Positions 31,694 through 39,651 of a DNA stretch of 39,651 bases are shown one piece after another. Source of the DNA: an uncultured Ruminococcus sp. GTDB taxonomy: Bacteria > Bacillota > Clostridia > Oscillospirales > Ruminococcaceae. Under the pieces are notes generated by a model that searched no databases, was not told the origin of the DNA, and worked only from the letters and a program-made list of their open reading frames with translations. The DNA lies in assembly GCA_937910385.1 (NCBI GenBank), contig CALEPT010000103.1:1-39651 (forward strand). The letters are read 5' to 3'. The number at the start of each line of letters is the position of its first letter. Position 1 is the stretch's first letter. Position numbers and translations under genes: made by a program.

Positions 31694-32635
31694 TCATTTC
31701 TGCTCCCGCAGTTTCTCCTTCGTTGCCGAAAGATATATCCTTCCTATCACAAATGCTGAAATATCCGCAAGTATCGAGGCTATTCTGATAACGAGCACAA
31801 AGAGCATTATTCTGTCGGTATAGGAATCTCCCGAAACGAACATCATAACGCCCTCACGTATGCCTATGCCTCCGGGAGCGCCCGGTGTAACGAAGCCGAT
31901 TATCCAAGCAAACATAAAAGCTCCCGTAAAGGCTGCCAGCTCGCCTGCCGAAGCTGCACCGTCCATGATGAGCTTTAAGCATATGAAATACGTCGCCGCA
32001 GAGACTGCATTCTGAAGCAGATAGTACATTATCCCCTTAGCAAGCTGTCCTCTTTTTCCCTTTTCAAATGCCTTCGAGTAACGGGAAATATACTCTTTGA
32101 ATTTATCTCTGAATTTAAACCTTATCAGCAGTATAACAATTATGACCGCAATTATGCCGGCGGCGCCCACTATGAGTATATTCCTGCCGTATTTTCCCAT
32201 GAGATCGGCGATCTTGCCTCCGAGCAGAGCTGCAGATATAACTGCCGTCCATATAACACAGAAAAGCACATCGAGTATAGTCGCACAGGCGACGTCAACA
32301 TGGCTTATATCCATATCCGCCGCAAGCTTGTTGCGTCCGACATACTGAAATACATTTCCCGGGACATATTTATAAAGATTTGACTGTGTATAAACAGGCA
32401 TTGCTGCCGAAAACGGTATGCTTCTTCCGGAAAGCGCCTTAACAAACACCAGCCACGGATAAGTGCCCATAACCAAAACAGCTGTCTGCACCGCAAAGCT
32501 GATAACAAGCGCCGCGATGACGGCTGCCGAGCCGAACTGCGATATATTCACGTCCATATCCACGAATTTCTTCACGATAAAGACCACCGCAGCGACCATG
32601 AGCAGATTGCCGATTATTTTAATTACTTTCTTCAT
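31694..32635 (-). CDS. Lysylphosphatidylglycerol-synthase-type (UPF0104/AglD-like) membrane protein
   Basis: 313 residues with about eight membrane segments and no soluble catalytic domain. The conserved loop FVTPGAPGGIGIREG (about 246-260) and PVYTQSNLYKYVPGNVFQY are typical of the membrane part of the LPG synthase/AglD superfamily. Stand-alone members are often found next to glycosyltransferases and are suspected lipid or polyprenyl-sugar flippases. The ATG overlaps the end of the upstream glycosyltransferase gene by 17 nt, so translation is probably coupled. The substrate is not evident; transport of a lipid-linked sugar made by its neighbours is inferred from context. Confidence 0.85.
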   Translation of the reverse strand: MKKVIKIIGNLLMVAAVVFIVKKFVDMDVNISQFGSAAVIAALVISFAVQTAVLVMGTYPWLVFVKALSGRSIPFSAAMPVYTQSNLYKYVPGNVFQYVGRNKLAADMDISHVDVACATILDVLFCVIWTAVISAALLGGKIADLMGKYGRNILIVGAAGIIAVIIVILLIRFKFRDKFKEYISRYSKAFEKGKRGQLAKGIMYYLLQNAVSAATYFICLKLIMDGAASAGELAAFTGAFMFAWIIGFVTPGAPGGIGIREGVMMFVSGDSYTDRIMLFVLVIRIASILADISAFVIGRIYLSATKEKLREQK

Positions 32636-33611
32636 CGCAGCCTTTCCTCTTGTTTTTTATCTTAAGTATGAGCTCCGCAAGCTTCTGCGCAGACCCCATT
32701 TCAACAAACCATACATTTTCGTCAGTCTCGCTGAAAAGCTCATGATTCGCAGGATTTTCACCCAGTATCATGGGCTTTCCCATAGCTCTGTAGATGTATG
32801 TCTTTCCCGCTATGGTGCGCCTTGCTTTCATAATAGAGCCGTCAAAGTGACCGCCAAGACAGAGATCCGCCTGTGCTATCTTCTCAGCAAGCTCATTCTG
32901 CGGCAGCCAGTCGATGTATTCCGTGATACTGCTCTCGCGCCTGCCCGAATCTCCGAGCGGACCTATGATAACAAACCGAAGTCCTTTTTCGTTCTTTAAT
33001 ATATCTATCGCGTCAAGTATGACGGATACTCCCTGCAGCGGAAGAATACTTCCGAAATACAGCACCGTGAACTCCTCATTGTTCGGTATTTCCCTCTGAT
33101 AGTATATGCTGCTGTCAGCTTCAAGATACAGCACGCTCATCTTCTCACGAGGATAGTCAAACTCATTACAGAAGTATCTGCCATGCGCTTTTGTATCGCA
33201 TACCGCCATATCAGACATTGCAAGAGTTTTTTTGTCGATATGCTTTATAAGCCGACCGGCAAGGCTTTTGGGCTTGAACTTATTCCTGTCAAAGCACAGC
33301 GTATCATACATTGAGATGAAGAAATCTGTCGCTATCGGCTTTTTCCCCAGTTTTCTGCCGAATATAGGCAATACGAGCTGCGGCGCAAAGCCCACAAAGC
33401 TAAGGTCGAAGTCCCTCATCTTCACACCGAGCAGTTTTTTGTAAACGTAAAACAACCTCTTGGGATAGCTCTTAGACGATGAAACTATCTCCGTCACGTC
33501 GTTGCCGTTCTCGCGCAGTATCCGCAGCTCTTGTGTTATCCTCAGATAATCGCGGTTTTTAGTAGCAATATAAAGGACCTTTTTATTTTTTATGTCAGTT
33601 ATTCTTCTCAT
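32619..33611 (-). CDS. Glycosyltransferase, GT4-like (GT-B fold)
   Basis: 330 residues, cytoplasmic. An N-terminal Rossmann-like half (KKVLYIATKNRDYLRI) is joined to a C-terminal nucleotide-sugar half with VLYFGSILPLQGVSVILDA and LRFVIIGPLGDS, near 182-222. The C-terminal region YRAMGKPMILGENPANHELF stands where GT4 enzymes have the acceptor/donor E-x7-E element; here it is degenerate. The gene overlaps both neighbours by 17 nt (33595-33611 upstream and 32619-32635 downstream). It probably adds a sugar to a lipid-linked intermediate. The ribosome site AAGGAA is moderate, compatible with coupling to the upstream gene. Confidence 0.85.
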   Translation of the reverse strand: MRRITDIKNKKVLYIATKNRDYLRITQELRILRENGNDVTEIVSSSKSYPKRLFYVYKKLLGVKMRDFDLSFVGFAPQLVLPIFGRKLGKKPIATDFFISMYDTLCFDRNKFKPKSLAGRLIKHIDKKTLAMSDMAVCDTKAHGRYFCNEFDYPREKMSVLYLEADSSIYYQREIPNNEEFTVLYFGSILPLQGVSVILDAIDILKNEKGLRFVIIGPLGDSGRRESSITEYIDWLPQNELAEKIAQADLCLGGHFDGSIMKARRTIAGKTYIYRAMGKPMILGENPANHELFSETDENVWFVEMGSAQKLAELILKIKNKRKGCDEESN

Positions 33612-34563
33612 TTTTATTTTCCTTGGGCGCGCACTCCATTTTTCTTACCCTGTACTGAACGTCTTCGAGCAGCTTTCTGTTCGCAGCAATAGTATCGCCA
33701 AGCAGACCTATGGTAATGGTCTGGAAGCCCATCATGATGAGTATCGCCGTAAGTATCAGCGACTGAACGTGTCCGCCTCCGTCGCCCATTCCCATATATA
33801 CGAGGAACCTCACGCCGAGTACAGCTCCTATAAGCAGCAGTATCCAGCCTATGGTAGTGAAGAATTTCAGAGGCTTATACATTACGAATGAGCGCGTTAT
33901 GACCGTTGATGAGCGCTTCATATACCTCCACATACTCGAAAACAGGCGCGAGGGACGGGTCTCGGGATTTGTCCTTATTGGGACCGAGGTCATCGCGGTT
34001 TTGTTATTGCCTGCCTGAATGATAGTTTCAAGGGTATATGTATACTCATTCACGACGTTGAGCCGCAGCGCTGCCTCTCTTGAATAAGCACGGAAGCCGC
34101 TCGGAGCGTCGGGGATATCAGTGCCTGATGCAACTCTTACGACCCAGCTTCCGAGATGCTGAAACTTCTTTTTCTTCCAAGAGAAGTGTTCGGTCTGGTC
34201 AATAGGACGCTCGCCGATGACGATATCCGCCTTTTCTTCAAGTATGGGACGGACTATCTTCTCGATATCCTCACCGCAGTACTGATTATCGGCGTCGGTA
34301 TTGACGATTATGTCAGCGCCGAGATGAAGACAGGCATCAATACCTGCCATAAAGCCCATTGCGAGTCCCTTATTCTGCTTGAAAGAAATAACGTGGTGAA
34401 AGCCGAGTTCGCGTGCCTTGGCGACGGTGTTGTCCTTACTTCCATCGTTGATTACAAGGTATTCTATTGTGTCGATTCCGTCAATATGCCTCGGCAGATC
34501 ATTATATGCGAGCTCGAGGGTCTTTTCCTCATTATAACAGGGTATCTGTATTATCAGTTTCAT
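33595..34563 (-). CDS. GT2 polyprenyl-phosphate glycosyltransferase (DPM1/CsbB-like)
   Basis: 322 residues. An N-terminal GT-A domain (about 1-225) with IIQIPCYNEEKTL, the nucleotide-binding VINDGSKD (37-44) and the metal-binding DAD motif in VNTDADNQY (Asp90, Asp92). Two C-terminal membrane helices (about 231-258 and 270-293) follow. This is the layout of the DPM1/GtrB/CsbB enzymes, which transfer a sugar from its nucleotide donor to dolichyl- or undecaprenyl-phosphate on the cytoplasmic face. Partners are a flippase and a GT-C enzyme that uses the lipid-linked sugar outside; both types occur next to it (31694 and 34580). The start has AGGA 10 nt upstream and lies 16 nt after the upstream stop. 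Confidence 0.92.
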   Translation of the reverse strand: MKLIIQIPCYNEEKTLELAYNDLPRHIDGIDTIEYLVINDGSKDNTVAKARELGFHHVISFKQNKGLAMGFMAGIDACLHLGADIIVNTDADNQYCGEDIEKIVRPILEEKADIVIGERPIDQTEHFSWKKKKFQHLGSWVVRVASGTDIPDAPSGFRAYSREAALRLNVVNEYTYTLETIIQAGNNKTAMTSVPIRTNPETRPSRLFSSMWRYMKRSSTVITRSFVMYKPLKFFTTIGWILLLIGAVLGVRFLVYMGMGDGGGHVQSLILTAILIMMGFQTITIGLLGDTIAANRKLLEDVQYRVRKMECAPKENKNEKNN

Positions 34564-34579
34564 ATATATGTCCTTCCTT

Positions 34580-37048
34580 TCACACGAGTGTAAAGCACAG
34601 CGATTCTATTGGTATTCCAAGATTTCTGTCATCAGCCGGATTCACGAGTGAGGCTTCCCAGAGCTGTGAGTGTATCTCAAGCGTATTTTTACCGTCCTCG
34701 ACGAGCTCCTCCGGAACATCAAAGCTGAGAGGCTGACCATTGTTTTCGGCAGATATAGTCTCAGTTCCTATCTTCTCACCGTTGAGAAAAATGTTAACAT
34801 CTACACTTCCGCTGCTTATCTCATCAAGAGGAATGCCGCAGCCGAGAGTAACGGTCAGCTCATAATCATGCGGATAAAGTCCGCATAGCAGCTCTGTATT
34901 CTCTTCATCAGTCCAGCAGAAGGTGCTTTCGAGCGCGGATACTCCGTCAAACTTTCCGTAATCGGCAGATGCAGTGTAAAGGAACTGGTATTTATCGAAG
35001 CAATAAACATAAATGATATCCCGTGTCTCACGGAATTTTTCAGACATAGGGACAAATTCTCCGGTATAATTGAGGTCGTCCTCTGAATTTTTGATCTTAT
35101 TTGTATATATCAATGAAAACGAATCTTCATCCTGCTCCTGAGAAGTGATGAACAGCACTCTGCCATATTTTACAGAAAACTTGTAAAACTGCTCGGCATC
35201 ATCTGAATTTTCAGGAAAGAACGATGCACCTGTCATATTTTTCAGCGGAAGCCATGTAGTGTCCATATATTTCGGGGATATGACAACACAGTCGCTGCCC
35301 TCGATATAATCGGTCATATCATCGAGCACGCTCCATTCCATTCGCGTATCGTCCTTGTGAAGCATCAGATATCCGTCAAACGGAGCAAGATACAAAAGTC
35401 CCGCAGCGGTGACCGGACAAAGCAGCTTTCCGCCGAAGCGGTCGAGCGCCGTTACCGAAAACAGCACAGCTATCGGAATAAACGGGGCAAGATACCTCGA
35501 ATAATAATAGTAATACTGCACCTCGTAACGCATGAAAGCCGAGTAGAGCAGAACACAGTAAAAAAACATTACCATCAGCACAAGCCGTGAAACGTTCTGT
35601 GAGAAGCTCTTTGAAAAGATAAATCCGGCTATTATACCAAGAGGTATAAGAAGAACACCTCCGTTAGCGACAATCCCCATAAGCGATACAAGGCTCATTT
35701 CTTCCCACGTGTCATATTTCGCTATCCCCTTTGCAGCGATAAAGATAACCGGGAAAGCTATCATAAGCTTGAGAAGTATGTCAAAGCCTCTGCTCGAAGA
35801 AGCCTTTCCTACCATTTCCACCGCATTGAAATCCTTCGGAGTATTCCTGCGGATAATGTATATGTACACTCCTGCTGCAATGATCCCCAAAACCGAAACC
35901 GCTGATATTACGATAGATATATTCTCTACGCCTATACCGCCTACAAAAATATCACGGTAGTTGTTCATTGTATAAAAAGGCTGTATATGCCGCATCGCGA
36001 AGTAGCTTGCGATATATCCGGCAAGTATCAGCGGCATGAGCACTGCATACTGCTTTTCGCGGGTAAACAGATACATTGCCGCATAGATAATGAAAAACAT
36101 CGGTATCATTGTAAATACGGATACATGATAGCAGGCAAATACGGCTATTGGCAGCGCTGAAAGCCATTTGTGCCCCTGCTCGCTGTCGTCCGTCATAAAA
36201 TAGAGGAAGGTCAGCGGAAGCAGCGTCAGGAATATTTCAGTCAAGGAGGACTTGGCTACCCATATAACGACCGGAGCCGCAGCTGCAGCTGCGCAGGCAC
36301 ACAGTGAGCTCAGCTTTTTCAGCTTGAGATTTCGGCTGACAAAGTAGACGATGAATATTGCGCACACATAGAATATCATCTGTATATCCGCCATATCCTC
36401 TATACCGAACATCGTTCCCCACATAGCAAGCAGAGCGGCATATGTCGGTATACCGTGATATATTCCGGAAACCCGGCTCATGTTCCTGTCATAGACGGTC
36501 TCGGGATAATTATCGGAGCCTATATCCCAGCCTCTCAGATGATTACGCACGCTGTATTCAAATGCGTCTCTCTCCTCGTCGGTATCGAGGGCATGATATT
36601 CTTCAAAGTCCTTCTGACGCTTAGTATTGCCGTATATAAAGCTTATCGCCTGCGTCTGATATACGCCTTCGTCCTGCCCCATTCCGAAAAACTCATTGTT
36701 CACAGCAGTGAATGGCAGAGCTATCACACAGACCACTATGGGTATAAGCATTTCTTTAACGGAGAATTCGCACCGGAAGAGTTCTTTTACACTGAAAGGC
36801 TTGCTCCTGCGAACAAATATCACAACAGCAAGCAGTATGATATCCAGTATCATCGCAGCTGCCGCTGTCCTGAAAACGGCATATTGATCTATGACAAAAA
36901 GCCCCATGCTCGCAAATATATGTGAGCTCAGCCACAGAAATATACCCATGACTGCCGATTCAATAACATTTTTCTTACCGAACCATATGACCGAGCAAAG
37001 TATAGATGCAATGACGCCGGCTGCGCAGACTGCCGCAAAAAATAACAT
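34580..37048 (-). CDS. GT-C-like multi-pass membrane glycosyltransferase
   Basis: 822 residues. Two N-terminal membrane helices (about 1-21 and 30-50) and roughly ten more to about residue 560 are followed by a ~260-residue extracytoplasmic C-terminal domain. That domain ends in a beta-sandwich part (ELTVTLGCGIPLDEI, INIFLNGEKIG-like strands). The first large outside loop holds FFGMGQDEGVYQTQAISF, with Asp126-Glu127 at the position of the catalytic acid pair of GT39/GT83-type (ArnT- or PMT-like) GT-C enzymes. These use polyprenyl-linked sugars on the outer face. Start codon 9 nt after the upstream stop. The sugar and the acceptor are unknown. It is the likely outside partner of the GT2 enzyme encoded next. 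Confidence 0.82.
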   Translation of the reverse strand: MLFFAAVCAAGVIASILCSVIWFGKKNVIESAVMGIFLWLSSHIFASMGLFVIDQYAVFRTAAAAMILDIILLAVVIFVRRSKPFSVKELFRCEFSVKEMLIPIVVCVIALPFTAVNNEFFGMGQDEGVYQTQAISFIYGNTKRQKDFEEYHALDTDEERDAFEYSVRNHLRGWDIGSDNYPETVYDRNMSRVSGIYHGIPTYAALLAMWGTMFGIEDMADIQMIFYVCAIFIVYFVSRNLKLKKLSSLCACAAAAAAPVVIWVAKSSLTEIFLTLLPLTFLYFMTDDSEQGHKWLSALPIAVFACYHVSVFTMIPMFFIIYAAMYLFTREKQYAVLMPLILAGYIASYFAMRHIQPFYTMNNYRDIFVGGIGVENISIVISAVSVLGIIAAGVYIYIIRRNTPKDFNAVEMVGKASSSRGFDILLKLMIAFPVIFIAAKGIAKYDTWEEMSLVSLMGIVANGGVLLIPLGIIAGFIFSKSFSQNVSRLVLMVMFFYCVLLYSAFMRYEVQYYYYYSRYLAPFIPIAVLFSVTALDRFGGKLLCPVTAAGLLYLAPFDGYLMLHKDDTRMEWSVLDDMTDYIEGSDCVVISPKYMDTTWLPLKNMTGASFFPENSDDAEQFYKFSVKYGRVLFITSQEQDEDSFSLIYTNKIKNSEDDLNYTGEFVPMSEKFRETRDIIYVYCFDKYQFLYTASADYGKFDGVSALESTFCWTDEENTELLCGLYPHDYELTVTLGCGIPLDEISSGSVDVNIFLNGEKIGTETISAENNGQPLSFDVPEELVEDGKNTLEIHSQLWEASLVNPADDRNLGIPIESLCFTLV

Positions 37049-37057
37049 TATTATCTA

Positions 37058-38245
37058 TCACTCCCTGCACAAGCTCTCAATGAGCTCGCCGAAATTTTTT
37101 ATAATTACCTCCCACCGGTAATTAGCGTCAACGTATTTTTTGGCGTTCTCACACATAGCGTGATACTCTTCACCATGAGAAAAGATATAGTTTATAATCC
37201 CCTCAAATTCAAAATAGCTGTTATAATAGAGTCCGCCGTTGCTCTTTACGCAGTGCCCCTTCAGCACCTCGCACTCGCCGTTGACAATAACAGGAACGGA
37301 AAGACTCATCGCCTCAAGCACGGAAATAGAAAGGCTTTCAAACTTCGACGGCAAAACAAGGCATTTTGCCCCTGCAATACCACTGAACTTGTCCTCTTCA
37401 CTTACAAATCCGAGGCTTATTATATCCTCATGCTTCGGGATATCACACACCGGCTTACCCATGAGCACAAGCTTTAAGCCGCTTTCAGGACGCCGCTTTT
37501 TGTATTCCATGAAATATCTGAACATCATCGGACAGTTTTTTCCCTCGTCGATACGTCCGACGTAGATGATGTATTCGCCGTTTATTCCGAACTTTCGGCG
37601 AAAATCCGCTTCATCCGGCTCACATGGTATATCCACGCCCGTACCCATTACACGGCACGGGATATCTTTTACTCCGAAAAGTCCCTGCACGAGCTCGCGC
37701 TCCTCATCGGTGAGGAAAACGTAAGCCCTCGGTCTGGTAAAAATACTCTCAAAGGTCTTGAAGTGAATGAACGGCTCCTCGTGCGCTGTGGGGATAAAAA
37801 TCGCTTTTTCGGCTACCTGCGGCATTCCCATGACCGTAAGGTAGTAAAGATATGTCACAAAAATGAAAACGTCGTAATCGCCCTTGTGGGAGTTGATGTA
37901 CTCCACCGCTTTTGGACAGAGCGGTCCCTGCTTTTCAAACCATATCTTCTCGGCAGCCTCGTCACGCTCGCCCGAGCTCATTTTCGCAAGGTAAGCTCCA
38001 TTATAATCGTTGAAGTCCTTGGCGCGCGTTTCCTCAACGGAAAAGCGCAGCACGCGCACTCCATTGATATTTTCCTCGTCGGAGGTATAGTGATCCTCCC
38101 ACGTTGTATACTCCAGAGCCTTTGTGGTGATAACATCCACCTCGTAATGCTCTGCAAGTCTTTCGGCAATAAGGCGGGTATAATACTCCGAACCGCCATT
38201 GACCTCAAGACCATATCTCTGATTTACAAGCGCGATCCTTCTCAT
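37058..38245 (-). CDS. Glycosyltransferase family 4
   Basis: 395 residues, GT-B fold. The ATG at 38245 overlaps the upstream stop as ATGA and has GGAGAGG before it; a longer frame is less likely. The N-terminal acceptor half includes NQRYGLEVNGGSEYYTR, the loop GGSE that contacts the donor. The C-terminal donor half has IIYVGRIDEGKNCPMMFRYF (about 222-241) and the E-x7-E element in KFESLSISVLEAMSLSVPVI. The end motif KSNGGLYYNSYFEFEG is shared almost word for word with the preceding gene, so the two are sister genes. Likely adds successive sugars of one glycan. Confidence 0.92.
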   Translation of the reverse strand: MRRIALVNQRYGLEVNGGSEYYTRLIAERLAEHYEVDVITTKALEYTTWEDHYTSDEENINGVRVLRFSVEETRAKDFNDYNGAYLAKMSSGERDEAAEKIWFEKQGPLCPKAVEYINSHKGDYDVFIFVTYLYYLTVMGMPQVAEKAIFIPTAHEEPFIHFKTFESIFTRPRAYVFLTDEERELVQGLFGVKDIPCRVMGTGVDIPCEPDEADFRRKFGINGEYIIYVGRIDEGKNCPMMFRYFMEYKKRRPESGLKLVLMGKPVCDIPKHEDIISLGFVSEEDKFSGIAGAKCLVLPSKFESLSISVLEAMSLSVPVIVNGECEVLKGHCVKSNGGLYYNSYFEFEGIINYIFSHGEEYHAMCENAKKYVDANYRWEVIIKNFGELIESLCRE

Positions 38246-39453
38246 TGCACAACCTCTCCGCATATATCATTGAAAAACTTCTCATATTTCTCAGTGATAA
38301 TGTCCCAGTCGAAATTTTTCCTCACATAGTTCATACCGTTTATTCCCATAAGGCAGGCTGTTTCCTTGTTATTCAGGATATAGTCGGCGCAGCCCTCAAA
38401 TTCAAAATAATTTCCGAAGTAGAGACCGCCGTTTGATTCCGAGACGAAATTTTTCGTGACGGCACATTCCTCATGGACGAGCACGGGTCTGCCGCACAGC
38501 CAGCTTTCCATAATAACAAGCGAGAAGCTCTCATTGTGTGAGGGCTGGCAAAGCAGCTCTGCTGCGCCCTGAGCGTTGTATTTATCCTGCTTGTCAACAA
38601 AACCAAGATCAACTATCCTGCCGTTTCGCAGCAGCTCTTCCGGGAGCTCGATATTTCCGCCGCCGATAAGCACGAGGCGGAGGTCAGTCTCGCGGCGCTT
38701 GATGTACTCCGCATAATATTTCACAAGCGTGTGGACGTTTTTTCCCTCGTCCTTTCGTCCGGCATAAAGAATGAAAGGCTCGTCTATGCCAAATTTGCTG
38801 CGAAATGCAGCAGGTTCGGCTGTAATATCGGTATCCATTCCGATACCCATTACAATAGTTTTAGTACCGCTTTGCGAAAAACCGTAAATGCGCTCGGAAA
38901 GCTCCGCCTCGGGACGCGCATTAAAAACCATTCCTGCGGCTTTAGGAAAGAGCTCCTTAAAACGGCTAAGATAGGCATAAGCCTCGTCGTGGAAGCACGG
39001 AATGAGCACGGACTTCTCGGGGCAGACCTTAACTCCGCTGTAAGTAGTGCCAAACATATAAGGGATAAAGACAAACAGTGAATATTCGTCCTTGTGACCT
39101 TCCATGTAGGCATAAAGCTCCGGACTGTTTACCATTTCGCGCAGGAAAACGTCCTCCTCCTCAGGAGTTACGGCAGCTCTGCTCATAAGCTTGGCATTCA
39201 CCGCATCAAATGCGGCGGTATCGCGCTTTCTCACCTTGAATCGGCGTATGATCACGCCCGAAGCAGCTTTGTCCTCTCCCTCGGAATAGTAGTTGACGCT
39301 CCAGTCCGCGCCGAACTCCTTGACGCAGGTCGTAAGTATCTCTATGTTCATTCCCGCTGCGTGCAGATGCGATGTGACCTCGCGCAGCTCCATTTCCGCA
39401 CCGCCGGGAATACCATCGGCATACCACGGAATAACAAATCCTATCTTTTTCAT
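38242..39453 (-). CDS. Glycosyltransferase family 4, first gene of the visible run
   Basis: 403 residues, GT-B fold. The start at 39453 has AAAGGA about 10 nt upstream; the longer open frame to 39600 runs back through repeat B and is not a gene extension. Motifs: VIPWYADGIPGGAEMELREV at the start, ILYAGRKDEGKNVHTLVKYY (about 222-241), and the E-x7-E element SHNESFSLVIMESWLCGRPV. The final stretch ESNGGLYFGNYFEFEG is shared with the downstream GT4. The reading frame ends with TGA overlapping the next ATG. The operon may begin here or outside; no promoter was found in the 198 nt to the window edge. Confidence 0.92.
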   Translation of the reverse strand: MKKIGFVIPWYADGIPGGAEMELREVTSHLHAAGMNIEILTTCVKEFGADWSVNYYSEGEDKAASGVIIRRFKVRKRDTAAFDAVNAKLMSRAAVTPEEEDVFLREMVNSPELYAYMEGHKDEYSLFVFIPYMFGTTYSGVKVCPEKSVLIPCFHDEAYAYLSRFKELFPKAAGMVFNARPEAELSERIYGFSQSGTKTIVMGIGMDTDITAEPAAFRSKFGIDEPFILYAGRKDEGKNVHTLVKYYAEYIKRRETDLRLVLIGGGNIELPEELLRNGRIVDLGFVDKQDKYNAQGAAELLCQPSHNESFSLVIMESWLCGRPVLVHEECAVTKNFVSESNGGLYFGNYFEFEGCADYILNNKETACLMGINGMNYVRKNFDWDIITEKYEKFFNDICGEVVQ

Positions 39454-39469
39454 ATCTTCAGTCCTTTTC

Positions 39470-39640
39470 TTTGGGACTCTGCCCCAAACCCCGACAGGGA
39501 CGCTGTCCCTGCACTCTGCAAGGGGCTGTCTGCCCCTTGAACCCCGACGAGCTGAATCAGCTCGACCATATCTACGCTCCCGCTCGCAAAGCTCGCTCAC
39601 TGTTGCAAAAAAAGGGAGTGGCTCTCCGCTGATTATTATT
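39470..39640. repeat. Dispersed GC-hairpin repeat B, copy 3 (longest)
   Basis: Three successive hairpins: CAGGGAC/GTCCCTG (39495-39511), CAAGGGGC/GCCCCTTG (39519-39539) and CGAGCTGA/TCAGCTCG (39548-39564). They are followed by CGCTCCCGCTCGCAAA, CTCGCTCACT and GGCTCTCCGCTGATTATT. The order matches copy 2 at 20930-21040, and the first two hairpins match copy 1 at 17521-17575. The window ends shortly after. Confidence 0.72.
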
Positions 39641-39651
39641 TCAGTCTGTGT

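Noticed and set aside
39454..39600. N-terminal extension of the first GT4 frame
   Set aside because: The extension is Arg-rich, translated from the hairpins of repeat B, and a ribosome site supports the internal ATG at 39453.

Overview
The window reads as chromosomal DNA of a Ruminococcus-type bacterium (Oscillospiraceae), most like the cellulosome-forming R. flavefaciens group. The evidence is two secreted proteins with C-terminal dockerins, one of them a GH5 cellulase with long poly-threonine linkers; further Thr/Ala-rich secreted proteins; Gram-positive sigma-A promoters (TTGACA, 17 bp, TATAAT/TAAAAT); strong AGGAGG ribosome sites; and a Firmicutes-type secG-rnr pair. No tRNA, rRNA, CRISPR array, prophage or complete insertion sequence was found. 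The species assignment is inference.

Layout. 0.2-3.1 kb (minus): a MacB/FtsX-type ABC exporter pair under a promoter with a palindromic operator. 3.1-3.6 kb: gene-free DNA with several small inverted repeats. 3.6-9.4 kb: a secreted block, with a dockerin-bearing HEFGH (zincin-like) protein, a CAP/SCP protein and a GH5-CBM-dockerin endoglucanase. 9.7-20.1 kb (minus): a CarD regulator, a large YfhO-type membrane protein, a Wzz-like chain-length protein, a cytoplasmic GH43-CBM6 glycosidase, GlmM and an AIM24-family protein. 20.4-28.6 kb (plus): a lipoprotein, UvrC, a Na/phosphate cotransporter with a Pho-box-like array, SecG, RNase R and a second lipoprotein. 28.7-39.5 kb (minus): a compact ten-gene run. 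It starts with two sister GT4 glycosyltransferases and continues with a GT-C-like membrane protein, a GT2 polyprenyl-phosphate glycosyltransferase, another glycosyltransferase and an LPG-synthase/flippase-like protein. It then runs into cysE, two tandem paralogous small proteins of unknown function (plus a remnant of a third) and cysS.

How the genes may work together. The GH5 enzyme, the HEFGH protein and the CAP protein act outside the cell, the first two probably docked on a cellulosome. GH43 would process imported oligosaccharides inside. GlmM makes glucosamine-1-phosphate for cell-wall precursors, and the YfhO, Wzz and glycosyltransferase genes point to a surface polysaccharide or wall-glycan decoration. 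CysE and CysS couple cysteine synthesis to its charging onto tRNA.

The less ordinary content is: a dispersed ~95-bp palindromic repeat (three copies), a second repeat family built of nested GC hairpins (three copies), the tandem small-gene expansion between cysE and cysS with its truncated third copy, an 11-nt-periodic Pho-box-like array before the phosphate transporter, and the undescribed glycosylation operon, which is cut by the right edge upstream of its first visible gene.
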